Origin: Murimonas intestini
Lineage (GTDB): Bacteria; Bacillota; Clostridia; Lachnospirales; Lachnospiraceae
NCBI GenBank assembly: GCA_003148945.1
Contig: QGGY01000009.1
Coordinates: forward strand, 124,001 to 188,000
Length of the DNA stretch: 64,000 nucleotides
Direction of reading: 5' to 3'
The position numbers and the translations under genes are program-made. Positions 42,034 through 51,909 of the stretch are shown here, piece by piece (position 1 is the first letter of the stretch; each line of letters starts with the position of its first letter). The notes beneath the pieces were generated by a model. The model saw nothing but the letters and a program-made list of their open reading frames with translations, was not told the DNA's origin and searched no databases.

Positions 42034-45000
42034 ATGGACAAGCAATTATGCGCCAGGATACCGTCAGAATACGGTACCAGTCTTTTTAACAACGGCTGGG
42101 AGTTTGTAAAGCTTCCGCTGTCAGTCACACTTGATGAGCTGGAAGGATGCCGGCCTGTGTTTAAGAGCGTTTCGCTGCCTCATGACTGGCTGATCTATCA
42201 GGGAACCAACCTGTATGAGGATGGCAGCGGATGGTACAGAAAGTATTTCTATTGGGAAAAGACGGAAGATACACGTCTTGTGCTCAGGTTTGAGGGGATA
42301 TATATGGACAGCACTGTCTATGTGAACAGGCGGGAGGTGTGCCATTGGAAATATGGGTACTCTACCTTTGAGGCAGATATGACGCCGTATCTGTCAGCGG
42401 GAGTCAATGAGATCCTGGTGAGGGTATCGCATCAGGCGCCAAACAGCAGATGGTATTCCGGCGCCGGGATTTACAGGGATGTATGGCTGAAGGTGCAGCA
42501 TTTGACGCATCTTGTATCAGACGGCAGTTATATTACAATTAAAGAGTCAGAGAACGGCAGGTGGCATCTGGAAGCCAGGACAGAAGTTTCTGTGTGCCGT
42601 AAAGATCTAAAAGATGCAGGGAGCGGAGCCTTTACTTTAGAATATGGGCTGTGGGATATGCAGACAGGGGAACAAAAAAGATTAGGCGGCAGGAAAATGC
42701 TGGAGGCAGAACTGACACGGACAGAACCGAAACAGACAGAACTGAAACAGGCAGAAGTGACGCAGACGGAACTGGCACAGACAGAACTGAAGCAGGAAAG
42801 ATTCATGCAGTTGGAAACGGCTCAGAACGAAGGCAGCTGGCAGGCTTGTGTGTGCGGGGAAGTGCTGAACCCTTCAGTGTGGGATATTAAGTCACCCGCC
42901 CGTTACAAGCTGAAGGTAAGCTTAAAGTCAGGCGGAGTTCTCTGGCAGCAGGAAGCATACACCGTGGGATTTAGGTCAATCGAGTTTTCGCCTGAAAAAG
43001 GATTTCTGCTCAACGGTAAAAAGGTAAAATTAAACGGGGTCTGTGAACATCATGATCTGGGCTGCCTGGGATCTGCCTATAATTCGTCAGCTATGAGGCG
43101 CAAGCTGGAGATCCTCGGGAGAATGGGCGTCAATGCACTTCGCCTGACACATAATATGCCGGCCCAGGATGTGATGGAGCTGGCAGATGAGATGGGGTTT
43201 CTTGTTGTCTCTGAAGCCTTTGACATGTGGGAAAGGTCCAAGACAACTTATGATTACGCCCGGTTTTTCCGGGAGTGGTATAAAAAGGATGTGGCAAGCT
43301 GGGTAAGGCGTGACAGGAATCACCCAAGCCTGATCATGTGGAGTATTGGAAATGAGATATACGATACACATATAGATGAGAGAGGGCAGGAAGTGACAAG
43401 GGAGCTGAGCTGTGAGGTGAGACTGCATGATCCCGACGGCCATGCCGGCATAACCATCGGCTCTAATTATATGCCCTGGGAAAATGCACAGAAATGTGCT
43501 GATATCATAAAGTTAGCCGGATATAATTATTCTGAAAAGTATTATGACCAGCATCATCTGGAGCATCCTGACTGGATAATATATGGAAGCGAGACATCAT
43601 CAACAGTGCAGAGCAGAGGTGTATACCATTTCCCCTATGAGCAGTCAGTGCTTGCGGATGAGGACGAACAGTGCTCTGCTTTGGGAAATTCTACTACCAG
43701 CTGGGGCGCTAAGTCTTCAGAGAGCTGTATTATTGCAGAGCGTGACCATGAATTTTCCTGCGGCCAGTTTCTCTGGACAGGATTTGACTATATAGGGGAG
43801 CCAACCCCTTATCATACGAGGAATTCCTACTTTGGGCAGGCAGATACTGCAGGTTTTCCCAAGGATTCTTATTATATTTATCAGGCAGAATGGACAGATT
43901 ACAGAGAAGCGCCCATGATCCATGTATTTCCATACTGGGATTTTAATGAGGGGCAGCTGGTGGATGTACGTGTATGCTCCAATGCGCCAAGAATAGAACT
44001 GTTTTTAAACGGGAAGAGCCAGGGCTGTTATGAGATCGATCATAAGAGGGGCACGCAGCTGCTGGGGCACTGGAAGATACCGTATGTACCTGGAGAACTG
44101 ACGGCTGCCGCCTATGACGGGGAAGGCAGGATAATAGCAAAAGAGAGCCGCAGATCATTTGGAGAAGCGTCCAGGATCGTGCTTCGAAGCAATACCGCTG
44201 TTATAAAAGGCAGGGAACTGGCATTTGCAGAAATCAGCGCGGAGGATGAATGCGGGAATCCTGTGGAAAATGCATCCAGCCGCATACATGTGAAAGTCTC
44301 AGGGCCAGGATATCTGGCAGGTTTGGACAATGGTGACAGCACAGATACAGATGAATATAAAACAGACAGCAGAAGGCTCTTTAACGGAAAACTGCTGGCG
44401 GTGATCGCGGCGGGAGGCGGTGAAGGCCAGGTGGTTGTGGAGGCTTCTTCACCGGGGCTGACAGGCGCCAGGCTGGAGATAGCGGTGCAGGCGGACATGG
44501 CAGATGAGGCGGATACAGCTGTGCGGTCTGACATGACAGATGAGGCAGAGACAGCTGTGCAGACAGAGATGACGGATACGGCAGAAGCGATGGTACCAGC
44601 TGTGCAGAGAGATATACCAGATGAGGATATCCCGGTCAGGGCCGTAAGGCTTTACAGCGATGGGGGAACATGCCTGGATCCCGGACATCCCTCTGCCACA
44701 GTGACAGCAGTCATTTGTCCGCCGGATGCTGCAGACCGGGAGGTGGTCTGGTGCGCGGTGAATGATGCAGGTATTCCCTCTTCCCTAGCACAAGTGGAAG
44801 CCAGCGGGCTGCAGGCAAAAGTAACTGCCGGAAGTGACGGAAGGTTCAGGCTGCGCTGTATGTCAAAGGCCGGAACAGATAATATACGGATTATCTCAGA
44901 GCTGGATTTTGAAGTGACTGGCATGGGAAGAGCGTGGCTGGACCCATATGGCTTCATAGCAGGAGGCCTGTATGATTACAGCCGCGGAGCTGTAGGAAAC

Positions 45001-45705
45001 GGCAATGAGCATGGAGTTGCTACAGCCAGGGACGGGGAGACACAGGTTGGCTTCCATGGGATCGACTTTGGAGACTATGGCTCAGATGAGATAACAATGC
45101 CCATATTTGCCCTGACTGATGAGGAATACCCCATACAGATATGGGAGGGAATGCCTGGTGAGGAGGGCAGCAGCATAGCAGGTGAGGTGATCTACAAGAA
45201 GCCTTCTGTCTGGAATGTTTATCAGGAGGAGACTTACCGCCTGAACAGAAGGCTTCGGGGAATTACAAGTATCTGTTTTGTTCTGCATCAGAAGATCCAC
45301 CTGAAAGGATTCAGCTTTAAGCGCCTGGAAAAAGCGTATGAGAAGCTGAAGATCACAGAGTGCACAAATGTATATGGTGACAGTTTTGTGAAAAATGAGG
45401 ACGGGATTGACCACATCGGTAACAATGTGACTATTCAGTTTGAGCAGATGGATTTCGGGGATACAGGTGCAGGTGCCATTGTTATCTGCGGCTATACTCC
45501 CATGGAGAAGAATGCAGTGCAGATCAGGTTTAGTTCTGATGAAGGCGAGTTCGTCCAGCTCATAGAATTTAAGCACAGTGAAGGAGTCTCAGAGCAGGTA
45601 TTTGAGATTGAGAGAGTAAAGGGAAACCAGTCGGTGAGCTTTGTTTTTCTGCCCGGAAGTGAATTTGATTTCAAATGGTTCCGCTTTGTTGTGCAAAATA
45701 TATAA
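42034..45705 (+). CDS. Large GH2 glycosidase with C-terminal CBM6-like modules
   Basis: A 1223-aa family 2 hydrolase. The sugar-binding domain (about 1-175) has VSLPHDWLIYQG and NSRWYSGAGIYRDVWL. A beta-sandwich then carries a QTELK-type repeat insert, and a TIM barrel has the acid/base E441 in SIGNEIYDTH and nucleophile E520 in YGSETSS. A DUF4982-like and a further Ig-like domain follow, with a 12-residue repeat linker near 815-855. Two CBM6-like regions end it (DFGDYGSDEITMPIFA and DFGDTGAGAIVICGY). There is no signal peptide. Beta-galactosidase, beta-glucuronidase or arabinosidase activity are all possible; the locus suggests trimming of xylan side chains. Confidence 0.88.
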   Translation: MDKQLCARIPSEYGTSLFNNGWEFVKLPLSVTLDELEGCRPVFKSVSLPHDWLIYQGTNLYEDGSGWYRKYFYWEKTEDTRLVLRFEGIYMDSTVYVNRREVCHWKYGYSTFEADMTPYLSAGVNEILVRVSHQAPNSRWYSGAGIYRDVWLKVQHLTHLVSDGSYITIKESENGRWHLEARTEVSVCRKDLKDAGSGAFTLEYGLWDMQTGEQKRLGGRKMLEAELTRTEPKQTELKQAEVTQTELAQTELKQERFMQLETAQNEGSWQACVCGEVLNPSVWDIKSPARYKLKVSLKSGGVLWQQEAYTVGFRSIEFSPEKGFLLNGKKVKLNGVCEHHDLGCLGSAYNSSAMRRKLEILGRMGVNALRLTHNMPAQDVMELADEMGFLVVSEAFDMWERSKTTYDYARFFREWYKKDVASWVRRDRNHPSLIMWSIGNEIYDTHIDERGQEVTRELSCEVRLHDPDGHAGITIGSNYMPWENAQKCADIIKLAGYNYSEKYYDQHHLEHPDWIIYGSETSSTVQSRGVYHFPYEQSVLADEDEQCSALGNSTTSWGAKSSESCIIAERDHEFSCGQFLWTGFDYIGEPTPYHTRNSYFGQADTAGFPKDSYYIYQAEWTDYREAPMIHVFPYWDFNEGQLVDVRVCSNAPRIELFLNGKSQGCYEIDHKRGTQLLGHWKIPYVPGELTAAAYDGEGRIIAKESRRSFGEASRIVLRSNTAVIKGRELAFAEISAEDECGNPVENASSRIHVKVSGPGYLAGLDNGDSTDTDEYKTDSRRLFNGKLLAVIAAGGGEGQVVVEASSPGLTGARLEIAVQADMADEADTAVRSDMTDEAETAVQTEMTDTAEAMVPAVQRDIPDEDIPVRAVRLYSDGGTCLDPGHPSATVTAVICPPDAADREVVWCAVNDAGIPSSLAQVEASGLQAKVTAGSDGRFRLRCMSKAGTDNIRIISELDFEVTGMGRAWLDPYGFIAGGLYDYSRGAVGNGNEHGVATARDGETQVGFHGIDFGDYGSDEITMPIFALTDEEYPIQIWEGMPGEEGSSIAGEVIYKKPSVWNVYQEETYRLNRRLRGITSICFVLHQKIHLKGFSFKRLEKAYEKLKITECTNVYGDSFVKNEDGIDHIGNNVTIQFEQMDFGDTGAGAIVICGYTPMEKNAVQIRFSSDEGEFVQLIEFKHSEGVSEQVFEIERVKGNQSVSFVFLPGSEFDFKWFRFVVQNI
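42709..42810 (+). repeat. Pentapeptide-coding repeat inside the GH2 gene
   Basis: About five 15-bp units encode TEPKQ, TELKQ, AEVTQ, TELAQ, TELKQ in a loop of the central beta-sandwich. A second in-frame repeat of three 36-39-bp units (SDMTDEAETAVQ type) lies at about 44494-44610. Both look like slippage-prone linker expansions. Confidence 0.7.
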
Positions 45706-45712
45706 AGAACAG

Positions 45713-45743
45713 AAAATGCTCCGGATTCCGGGGCATTTCTTTT
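45713..45743 (+). terminator. Terminator after the GH3-esterase-GH2 operon
   Basis: AAATGCTCCGG and CCGGGGCATTT form an 11-bp stem with one mismatch around ATT, followed by CTTTTAT. Confidence 0.85.
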
Positions 45744-45816
45744 ATACTTTGCAAATAAAACGGCCTGCGTCAAAGATTTGACGAAATATATGCAATGATA
45801 ATGTGGTTTAAAAAGG

Positions 45817-45844
45817 ATATATTGCAAATAAGAAAGCAATATAT
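45817..45844. promoter_or_regulatory. Inverted repeat upstream of GH67, candidate operator
   Basis: ATATATTGC (45817-45825) and GCAATATAT (45836-45844) are perfect inverted repeats 10 nt apart. A partial copy, ATATATGCAAT, occurs about 35 bp upstream. TATAAT at 45893-45898 may be the -10 of the GH67 promoter. The regulator is unknown. Confidence 0.5.
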
Positions 45845-45984
45845 GCGCAGTCTTTGGCAAAAAATGCAATGCACTGGAAGTCAGTATGCCCTATAATTAA
45901 GAAAAAGCAAAAAGAAAATGTACAAACTACCCAAAGCACAGCAAAGCTAAAGCAGTGCACAGGTTCCAGGAAAGGAGTATGCTG

Positions 45985-47967
45985 ATGAGTTATGAAAACG
46001 CATGGCTGACTTACAGGATGCGGCAGGATAGCCGGGATAAGAAGTATTTTAGCAAGGTGTATGCAGAAGATGAAAGCATAGTGGCAGTGACAGCCGTTAA
46101 AGAGCTGGAGAGGGCAGGCAGGGAGATACTGGGTGTCAGGATGGAGCAGGCGGGATGCGCCGCTGAAGCAGGGATATGCCTGAGACTGGTGTCTGACCCG
46201 GCCATAGGAGAGGAAGGTTATCAGCTCCGGGAGGAAGAAGGATGCATCACCATCAGCTCAGAGGGGGCCAGAGGCCTGCTGTACGGCAGCTTTGCTCTGA
46301 TCAGGCGGCTTCAGATGGAACTTCCTCTCGAAGGCCTCTGCATGCTGGAAACACCTTCTAATCCTCTGCGTATGCTGAACCATTGGGACAACATGGACGG
46401 GAGCATAGAGAGGGGATACTCAGGGAATTCCTTTTTCTTTAAGGATGAAAAAGTGATCGTGGATGAGAGAACAAGGGCGTATGCCAGGATGGCGGCCTCG
46501 GTTGGAATCAATGCCTCAGTGATCAACAATGTTAACGTAAGAGGCAATGCTACGAAGCTGATAACAGAGGAATACGGCAAAGAGCTCAGAGAGATGTCGG
46601 AAATTTTTGCAGAATATGGGATACGGCTTTTCCTGAGCCTGAATTTTGCAGCTCCCATGGAACTGGGCGGCCTTGACAGTGCGGACCCGCTTGACGGACA
46701 GGTGGCGGCATGGTGGAAGGATACCATGGAGGATATTTTCAGGAGGATACCGAATCTGGGAGGCTTTCTTGTAAAAGCAGATTCAGAGGGGCGTCCGGGT
46801 CCGTTTACTTACGGCAGGACCCATGCGGACGGGGCAAACGTTCTGGCAGATGCGGCGGCGCCTTACGGAGGCATCATTATCTGGAGATGCTTCGTATATA
46901 ACTGCCAGCAGGACTGGAGAGACAGGAAGACAGACAGGGCCAGGGCAGGGTATGACAACTTCATGCCTCTGGACGGGAAATTCCGGGACAATGTGATCCT
47001 GCAGATCAAGAACGGACCTATGGATTTCCAGGTCAGAGAACCGGTGTCTTCTCTGCTGGGAGGGCTTACAGATACAAATCAGATACTGGAGGTCCAGATC
47101 GCACAGGAATATACAGGCCAGCAGAGACATGTATGCTATCTGATCCCCATGTTTAAGGAGATTCTTGGATTCCATACTTACTGCTGCGGCGGGCAGGATA
47201 CAGTGGCAGACATTGTAAGCGGCAGGACCTGGGGGCAGAAAAGCTGCGGCATGGCGGCTGTGGCAAATACGGGAAATGATGACAACTGGACGGGACATGA
47301 CCTGGCGGCAGCTAATCTGTACGGATTCGGCAGGCTGAGCTTTCAGACAGACGCCGGGGCCAGGGAGCTTGCTGAGGAATGGGCTGCATGTACCTTTGGA
47401 AATGACAGAGTGGTTACGGAGACAGTCACAAAGATTCTGATGATGTCCTGGCCGGCTTATGAGAAATATACAGCGCCTCTTGGAATCGGCTGGATGGTAA
47501 ATCCAAACCACCACTATGGACCGAATGTGGACGGATATGAGTACGACCGTTGGGGAACGTACCACAGGGCAGATCATCTGGGACTGGGGATAGACAGAAG
47601 CAGACAGGGAACAGGATATGCGCAGCAGTACAGGAAAGAAAATGCAGATCTCTATGAGGATATAAAGACATGCCCCGAGGAACTACTGTTATTCTTCCAC
47701 TATATTCCTTATACATACCGGCTTAAGTCAGGCAAGACGCTGATCCAGCACATATATGACACACATTTTGAAGGCGCCGGGGATGTGGAGAGTATGGATA
47801 TCCTCTGGAGTTCTCTGGAGGGAAAGATACCTGAGAGAGTATACAAAAGGGTGAAGGAGCGTCTGGAGCATCAGAAAGAGCATTCTAAAGAATGGAGAGA
47901 CCAGATCAACACATATTTCTTCAGAAAAAGTATGATACCGGATGAAAAAGGCCGTCAGATCTACTGA
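45985..47967 (+). CDS. aguA: GH67 alpha-glucuronidase
   Basis: A 660-aa family 67 enzyme that removes (4-O-methyl)-glucuronic acid from the non-reducing end of short aldouronates. It has NHWDNMDGSIERGYSG, the acid E268 in KADSEGRPGP, and the base pair D324 in YDNF and E352 in NGPMDFQVREP. GIGWMVNPNHHYGP marks the C-terminal part. It is cytoplasmic, with no signal peptide. ATG 45985 is preferred: GGAAAGGAG lies 7 nt before it, while in-frame ATG 45979 is one base from the site. It heads the aldouronate transporter genes, which is the expected pairing. Confidence 0.96.
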   Translation: MSYENAWLTYRMRQDSRDKKYFSKVYAEDESIVAVTAVKELERAGREILGVRMEQAGCAAEAGICLRLVSDPAIGEEGYQLREEEGCITISSEGARGLLYGSFALIRRLQMELPLEGLCMLETPSNPLRMLNHWDNMDGSIERGYSGNSFFFKDEKVIVDERTRAYARMAASVGINASVINNVNVRGNATKLITEEYGKELREMSEIFAEYGIRLFLSLNFAAPMELGGLDSADPLDGQVAAWWKDTMEDIFRRIPNLGGFLVKADSEGRPGPFTYGRTHADGANVLADAAAPYGGIIIWRCFVYNCQQDWRDRKTDRARAGYDNFMPLDGKFRDNVILQIKNGPMDFQVREPVSSLLGGLTDTNQILEVQIAQEYTGQQRHVCYLIPMFKEILGFHTYCCGGQDTVADIVSGRTWGQKSCGMAAVANTGNDDNWTGHDLAAANLYGFGRLSFQTDAGARELAEEWAACTFGNDRVVTETVTKILMMSWPAYEKYTAPLGIGWMVNPNHHYGPNVDGYEYDRWGTYHRADHLGLGIDRSRQGTGYAQQYRKENADLYEDIKTCPEELLLFFHYIPYTYRLKSGKTLIQHIYDTHFEGAGDVESMDILWSSLEGKIPERVYKRVKERLEHQKEHSKEWRDQINTYFFRKSMIPDEKGRQIY

Positions 47968-48015
47968 TGGAGATAAGTACTTCCGGATAAAAAATAAAAA
48001 GAAAGCGGTGATTAC

Positions 48016-48963
48016 ATGTCAAAAGTAAAAGCAGCCAGCCGGCCGGCGGCAAGGAAGAAAGATTCCCTGCTGCACCACATCAGGAAGGAATGGAAGCTCT
48101 ACACCTTCCTCATTCTGCCGATCCTCTATTATGTACTCTTCAAGTACGTACCAGTCCTCGGCAATATTATAGCCTTCCGAAGGTACAAGGGAGGCCCGAA
48201 TATCCTGGGGCAGGACTGGGTGGGTTTCCGCTACTTCAACCAGTTCCTGACAGACCCCTCATTCTGGAATGCATTCTGGAATACCCTGAGGCTCAGCATT
48301 GGATATCTGTTAGTAAGATTTCCGGTGACCCTCATATTTGCCCTGCTGATCAATGAGATCCGCAAGCAGAAATGGAAAAAGACAGTACAGACCATTTCTT
48401 ATCTGCCGCATTTCATTTCTCTGGTTGTTGTCTGTGGTATGGTCAAAGAGCTGCTGGCATCAAACGGGCCGATAAACAGTCTGATTGCCTCTCTGGGGCT
48501 GGACAAGATAGCGTTTTTGTCTGAACCGGGATGGTTTGACACCATTTACATAGGTTCTGGTGTCTGGCAGGCGCTGGGCTGGGGAACAATCCTTTATCTG
48601 ACGGCCATGACCAACATAAATACTGAGCTGTACGAAGCATCCTCCATAGACGGGGCCGGAAAATTCAAGCAGGCGATACATGTGACGATTCCGGGCATCA
48701 TGCCCACGATCATGACCCTGCTGATCATGGATATCGGAGGAATCGTTACATCCAGCAACATGCAGAAAATCCTGCTTCTGTACAATCCGCTGACACAGGA
48801 GCGCGCGGATATTATCGGTACACTGGTCTACAGGATGGGTATTGCGGGAGGAAACTTCAGCTATGCGGCCGCAGTTGGACTGTTTGAAGCTGTCATAGGA
48901 CTTATCCTTGTTACAGGAGCCAACTTCCTCTCGAAAAAATTCACAGAAACATCACTGTGGTAG
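48016..48963 (+). CDS. lplB: Aldouronate-type ABC importer permease LplB
   Basis: A 315-aa membrane protein with about six helices. The family start is WKLYTFLILPILYYVLFKYVPVLGNIIAFRRYKGGPNILGQDWVGF, and the EAA loop is LYEASSIDGAGKFKQAIHVTIPGIMPTI. It belongs to the LplB/YteP group that imports uronate-bearing oligosaccharides in Firmicutes. It follows GH67 by 48 bp and is 15 bp from lplC, so the import of glucuronoxylan fragments and their cleavage are co-expressed. Confidence 0.92.
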   Translation: MSKVKAASRPAARKKDSLLHHIRKEWKLYTFLILPILYYVLFKYVPVLGNIIAFRRYKGGPNILGQDWVGFRYFNQFLTDPSFWNAFWNTLRLSIGYLLVRFPVTLIFALLINEIRKQKWKKTVQTISYLPHFISLVVVCGMVKELLASNGPINSLIASLGLDKIAFLSEPGWFDTIYIGSGVWQALGWGTILYLTAMTNINTELYEASSIDGAGKFKQAIHVTIPGIMPTIMTLLIMDIGGIVTSSNMQKILLLYNPLTQERADIIGTLVYRMGIAGGNFSYAAAVGLFEAVIGLILVTGANFLSKKFTETSLW

Positions 48964-48978
48964 AAAGGAGCGGAAAAA

Positions 48979-49851
48979 ATGAAAATAAAACCATCTAAAG
49001 GATACCGGACCTTTCAGGTAGTCAACACGATCCTCATGATACTGGTAATCATTATAACTCTGTATCCGTTTGTCTATCTTGTCGCTCAGTCTTTCAGCAG
49101 CGACGTGGCAGTCAGTTCAGGGCGGGTGACGGTGTTCCCCATTGATTTCAGTCTGGAGACATATAAATATATTTTAAGGGATAATTCATTCTTTAAATTT
49201 TACGGAAACACTATTTTTTACTCAGTTGTAGGGACAGCCATTTCCGTGTTTGGGACAGCCATCCTGGCTTACCCGCTGTCAAAGTCCAAACTGCGCCTGA
49301 ATAAGTTCTTCACACCATTTGTAGTATTTACCATGTACTTTACAGGAGGGATGATCCCCAACTATATCCTTGTCACACAGTGGCTGGGACTGGCAGATTC
49401 TATATGGGCAGTTGTACTGCCGGGAGCCATCAGTACATTTAATCTTCTGCTGATGAAGTCCTTCTTCACAGGCCTGCCTGAGGAGCTGGAGGAAGCTGCG
49501 GCAATGGACGGTATGGGAGTTTACGGAGTCTTTGTAAAGATTATCCTGCCGCTGTCAAAGCCTATTCTTGCAACAATGACTCTGTTTTACCTAGTAGGAA
49601 TGTGGAACGAATGGTTTGGACCGTTCCTGTACTTAGAATCAAGAGATAAATGGCCCATAGCTCTGTGGGTAAGACAGCTGGTGGAAGGAGCAAATCAGGT
49701 GGATATAGGTTCTACCGCAGAGGCCAGCAGTGTGCAGGCCACACTTAAATCAGCCACAATGGTACTTACATCACTGCCAATCATCTGTGTATATCCTTTT
49801 GTACAGAAATATTTTGTACAGGGTATGACAATGGGAGCAGTCAAGGGTTAA
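48979..49851 (+). CDS. lplC: Aldouronate-type ABC importer permease LplC
   Basis: A 290-aa permease of the CPR/YtcP group. It begins GYRTFQVVNTILMILVIIITLYPFVYLVAQSFSS and has the EAA loop LEEAAAMDGMGVYGVFVKIILPLSKPIL. The C-terminal end IICVYPFVQKYFVQGMTMGAVKG is nearly invariant in this family. With LplB it forms the channel. AAAGGAG precedes the ATG. No ATPase gene is present in the window, so a shared MsmX-type ATPase encoded elsewhere is presumably used. Confidence 0.93.
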   Translation: MKIKPSKGYRTFQVVNTILMILVIIITLYPFVYLVAQSFSSDVAVSSGRVTVFPIDFSLETYKYILRDNSFFKFYGNTIFYSVVGTAISVFGTAILAYPLSKSKLRLNKFFTPFVVFTMYFTGGMIPNYILVTQWLGLADSIWAVVLPGAISTFNLLLMKSFFTGLPEELEEAAAMDGMGVYGVFVKIILPLSKPILATMTLFYLVGMWNEWFGPFLYLESRDKWPIALWVRQLVEGANQVDIGSTAEASSVQATLKSATMVLTSLPIICVYPFVQKYFVQGMTMGAVKG

Positions 49852-49895
49852 CAACTGACCACGCGGCAATACAGCCGCAGAGTAAACAGATATAT

Positions 49896-49933
49896 ACAGC
49901 CGGCGGCGCGGTATGCCAACGGCGGCCGGCTGT
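49896..49933 (+). repeat. GC-rich hairpin between lplC and lplA
   Basis: ACAGCCGGC (49896-49904) pairs with GCCGGCTGT (49925-49933), then GTTTATAAATT. There is no true T-run. In importer operons such hairpins often protect the downstream transcript and raise binding-protein levels relative to the permeases. Confidence 0.6.
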
Positions 49934-49960
49934 GTTTATAAATTAAGGAGGAAAACAGAT

Positions 49961-51694
49961 ATGAAAAAAAGATTAGCAGCACTGACAATGGCTTTAGTCA
50001 TGGCAGGAACACTGACAGCATGCGGAGGCGGTTCTGAATCAGCTTCAGGCGGAAAAGGTGAAACTTCCGCAGCAGATGCAGCGTCATCAGAAGCGGCAGG
50101 AACAGACGCTGCCGGGACAGATGCGGCAGAAAACGATCTGGGCTATGAATACGGGGAGGACGTGACCTTCCACTCAGACGAGCCAGTACAGTATACCATG
50201 ATGTTCTCAGACCATGAGAATTATCCTATGAAGGATGACTGGAGGATCTGGAGCGCCATTGAGGAAAAGGCAAATGTTACATTTAAACTTACTTCCGTGG
50301 CAAGGACAGATTACAACGCCAAGGTGACAGCAGCAGTAAACAGCGGAAGTGCGCCGTATATCGTTCCGAAGATCTATGATTCCAAGCCATATGAGGACAG
50401 CGGACAGATCATAGCGGTCAGCGACTGGGTACAGTATATGCCAAATTACCAGAAGCAGGTGAAGGAATGGGGCATGGAAGAGGACTTAAAGCAGATGCTT
50501 GCATCTGACGGAAAGTACTACAGGCTGCCCGGTATGTGGGAATCAGTGGCAGGAGGCTACTCCCTGATTATCCGCAAGGATGTATTCGAAGCGGCCGGGG
50601 TGGATATGAGCAAGGAAGCTGAATGGACATGGGAAGATTTCTATGATGCGCTGAAGAAGGTGCAGGAGCACACGGGCAAAGATAATATCTGGTCTGACCA
50701 GTTCCAGTTAGGCTGCGCCATGAACCTGGCAGCAAATGTCTACGGCGTAAAGGCCGGAAATTCAGCAGACGGCGGCGACTGGGGACTCCAGGACGGTATG
50801 AAGTTTGACTTTGAGAAAAATGAATTTTATTTTGCAGATACTACAGAGGATTACAAAGAATTCCTGAAATACTTTAATAAACTCTACAAGGAAGGTATCC
50901 TTGACCCAGAGACATTTACACAGGACAGCCAGCAGGCACAGGCCAAATTCTTCCGCGGTGATTCCTATGTACTCTCATCAAATTACCAGATACTCTCAGA
51001 CATCCAGTCACAGAATAAGATGCAGGTAGAGGATGCTGACCTTTATTTCATGACAACACCGTCAGGACCAAAAGGCAATCTGAAAGTCTCAAGTGCTGCA
51101 GGACGTCTGGAAAATGGTATCGTGATCACAAAGAACGCGCTTGATGACCTGGGCGAAGAAGGATTTATCAAAATGCTCCGTTTCATTGACTGGCTGTGGT
51201 ACTCAGATGAAGGACATGAACTGACACAGTGGGGCGTAGAGGGTGAGACTTACACAAAGGATGACAAAGGAAATATCACACTGAATTCTGATATCTACTT
51301 CAATGGATTTAATCCGGGCGCATCAAAGCAGCTGAATGTAGACTATGGATTTGGCGGCGGAGTGTTCGCATACGGCGGAAATGTAGATATACAGCTCTCA
51401 AAGTTCACAGATGCTGAGAAAGAATGGAACGAGAGGATCAATGCAAATAAGGTGAACCAGCAGCTGACACCTCCTGTACTTGCAGATGAGATGCAGAAGG
51501 AAGATCTGAACCTGATCAAGGTATCTCTTATGGACTATGTAAACACAGCGGCCCTTGAGTTCATTACAGGCAAGAGAGACATTGACAAGGACTGGGATTC
51601 CTACGTGTCAGACTGTGAGTCAAAGGGCAGCACAAAATATACAGATCAGGTCAATGAAATATTTAATGATACAAAGGATATTCTGGGAATGTAA
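49961..51694 (+). CDS. lplA: Aldouronate-type substrate-binding lipoprotein LplA
   Basis: A 577-aa extracellular solute-binding lipoprotein. The signal peptide KKRLAALTMALVMAGTLTAC ends at the lipidated Cys21, followed by a Gly/Ser/Ala/Glu-rich linker (about 22-58). The large mature domain includes PVQYTMMFSDHENYPMKDDWRIW, YRLPGMWESVAGGYSLIIRKD and WLWYSDEGHELTQWGVEG, typical of the LplA/YtcQ group. It would capture aldouronates and xylo-oligosaccharides outside the membrane for LplB/LplC. ATG 49961 follows AAGGAGGAAAAC. It is followed by repeat R4 and a terminator. Confidence 0.92.
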   Translation: MKKRLAALTMALVMAGTLTACGGGSESASGGKGETSAADAASSEAAGTDAAGTDAAENDLGYEYGEDVTFHSDEPVQYTMMFSDHENYPMKDDWRIWSAIEEKANVTFKLTSVARTDYNAKVTAAVNSGSAPYIVPKIYDSKPYEDSGQIIAVSDWVQYMPNYQKQVKEWGMEEDLKQMLASDGKYYRLPGMWESVAGGYSLIIRKDVFEAAGVDMSKEAEWTWEDFYDALKKVQEHTGKDNIWSDQFQLGCAMNLAANVYGVKAGNSADGGDWGLQDGMKFDFEKNEFYFADTTEDYKEFLKYFNKLYKEGILDPETFTQDSQQAQAKFFRGDSYVLSSNYQILSDIQSQNKMQVEDADLYFMTTPSGPKGNLKVSSAAGRLENGIVITKNALDDLGEEGFIKMLRFIDWLWYSDEGHELTQWGVEGETYTKDDKGNITLNSDIYFNGFNPGASKQLNVDYGFGGGVFAYGGNVDIQLSKFTDAEKEWNERINANKVNQQLTPPVLADEMQKEDLNLIKVSLMDYVNTAALEFITGKRDIDKDWDSYVSDCESKGSTKYTDQVNEIFNDTKDILGM

Positions 51695-51710
51695 TTATAA
51701 AGAGAATATC

Positions 51711-51781
51711 TCCGGCTCTCAGGATTTTCGTGCAAAATACACACGAAAACACCTGGCAGGACAGTGGATCGTGAACAGTAA
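51711..51781 (+). repeat. Dispersed hairpin repeat, copy R4
   Basis: It reads TCCGGCTCTC, AGGATTTTCGTGC, AAAATAC, ACACGAAAACACCTGGCAGG, ACAGTGGATCGTGAACAGTAA. The stem is TTTTCGTG/CACGAAAA. It begins 16 bp after the lplA stop. Confidence 0.85.
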
Positions 51782-51830
51782 TTTTCAGACGATCCATTGT
51801 CATTGCCGGCAGTGATAATGGGGCCGGGGG

Positions 51831-51860
51831 AAAGGACTGCGTAAGTGTGCGGTCCTTTTC
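51831..51860 (+). terminator. Terminator after lplA
   Basis: AAAGGACTGC (51831-51840) pairs with GCGGTCCTTT (51849-51858) with one mismatch, followed by TTC. The polyol dehydrogenase gene would then need its own promoter or read-through. Confidence 0.7.
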
Positions 51861-51909
51861 ATGCTGTCCGCATGTAACTATGAAGGTATTAAAAAAGGAG
51901 GATACAATT

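Noticed and set aside
48016-51694. Own ATPase for the aldouronate importer
   Set aside because: None is encoded in the locus; the ATPases at 28742 and 31583 belong to other transporters by type and position.
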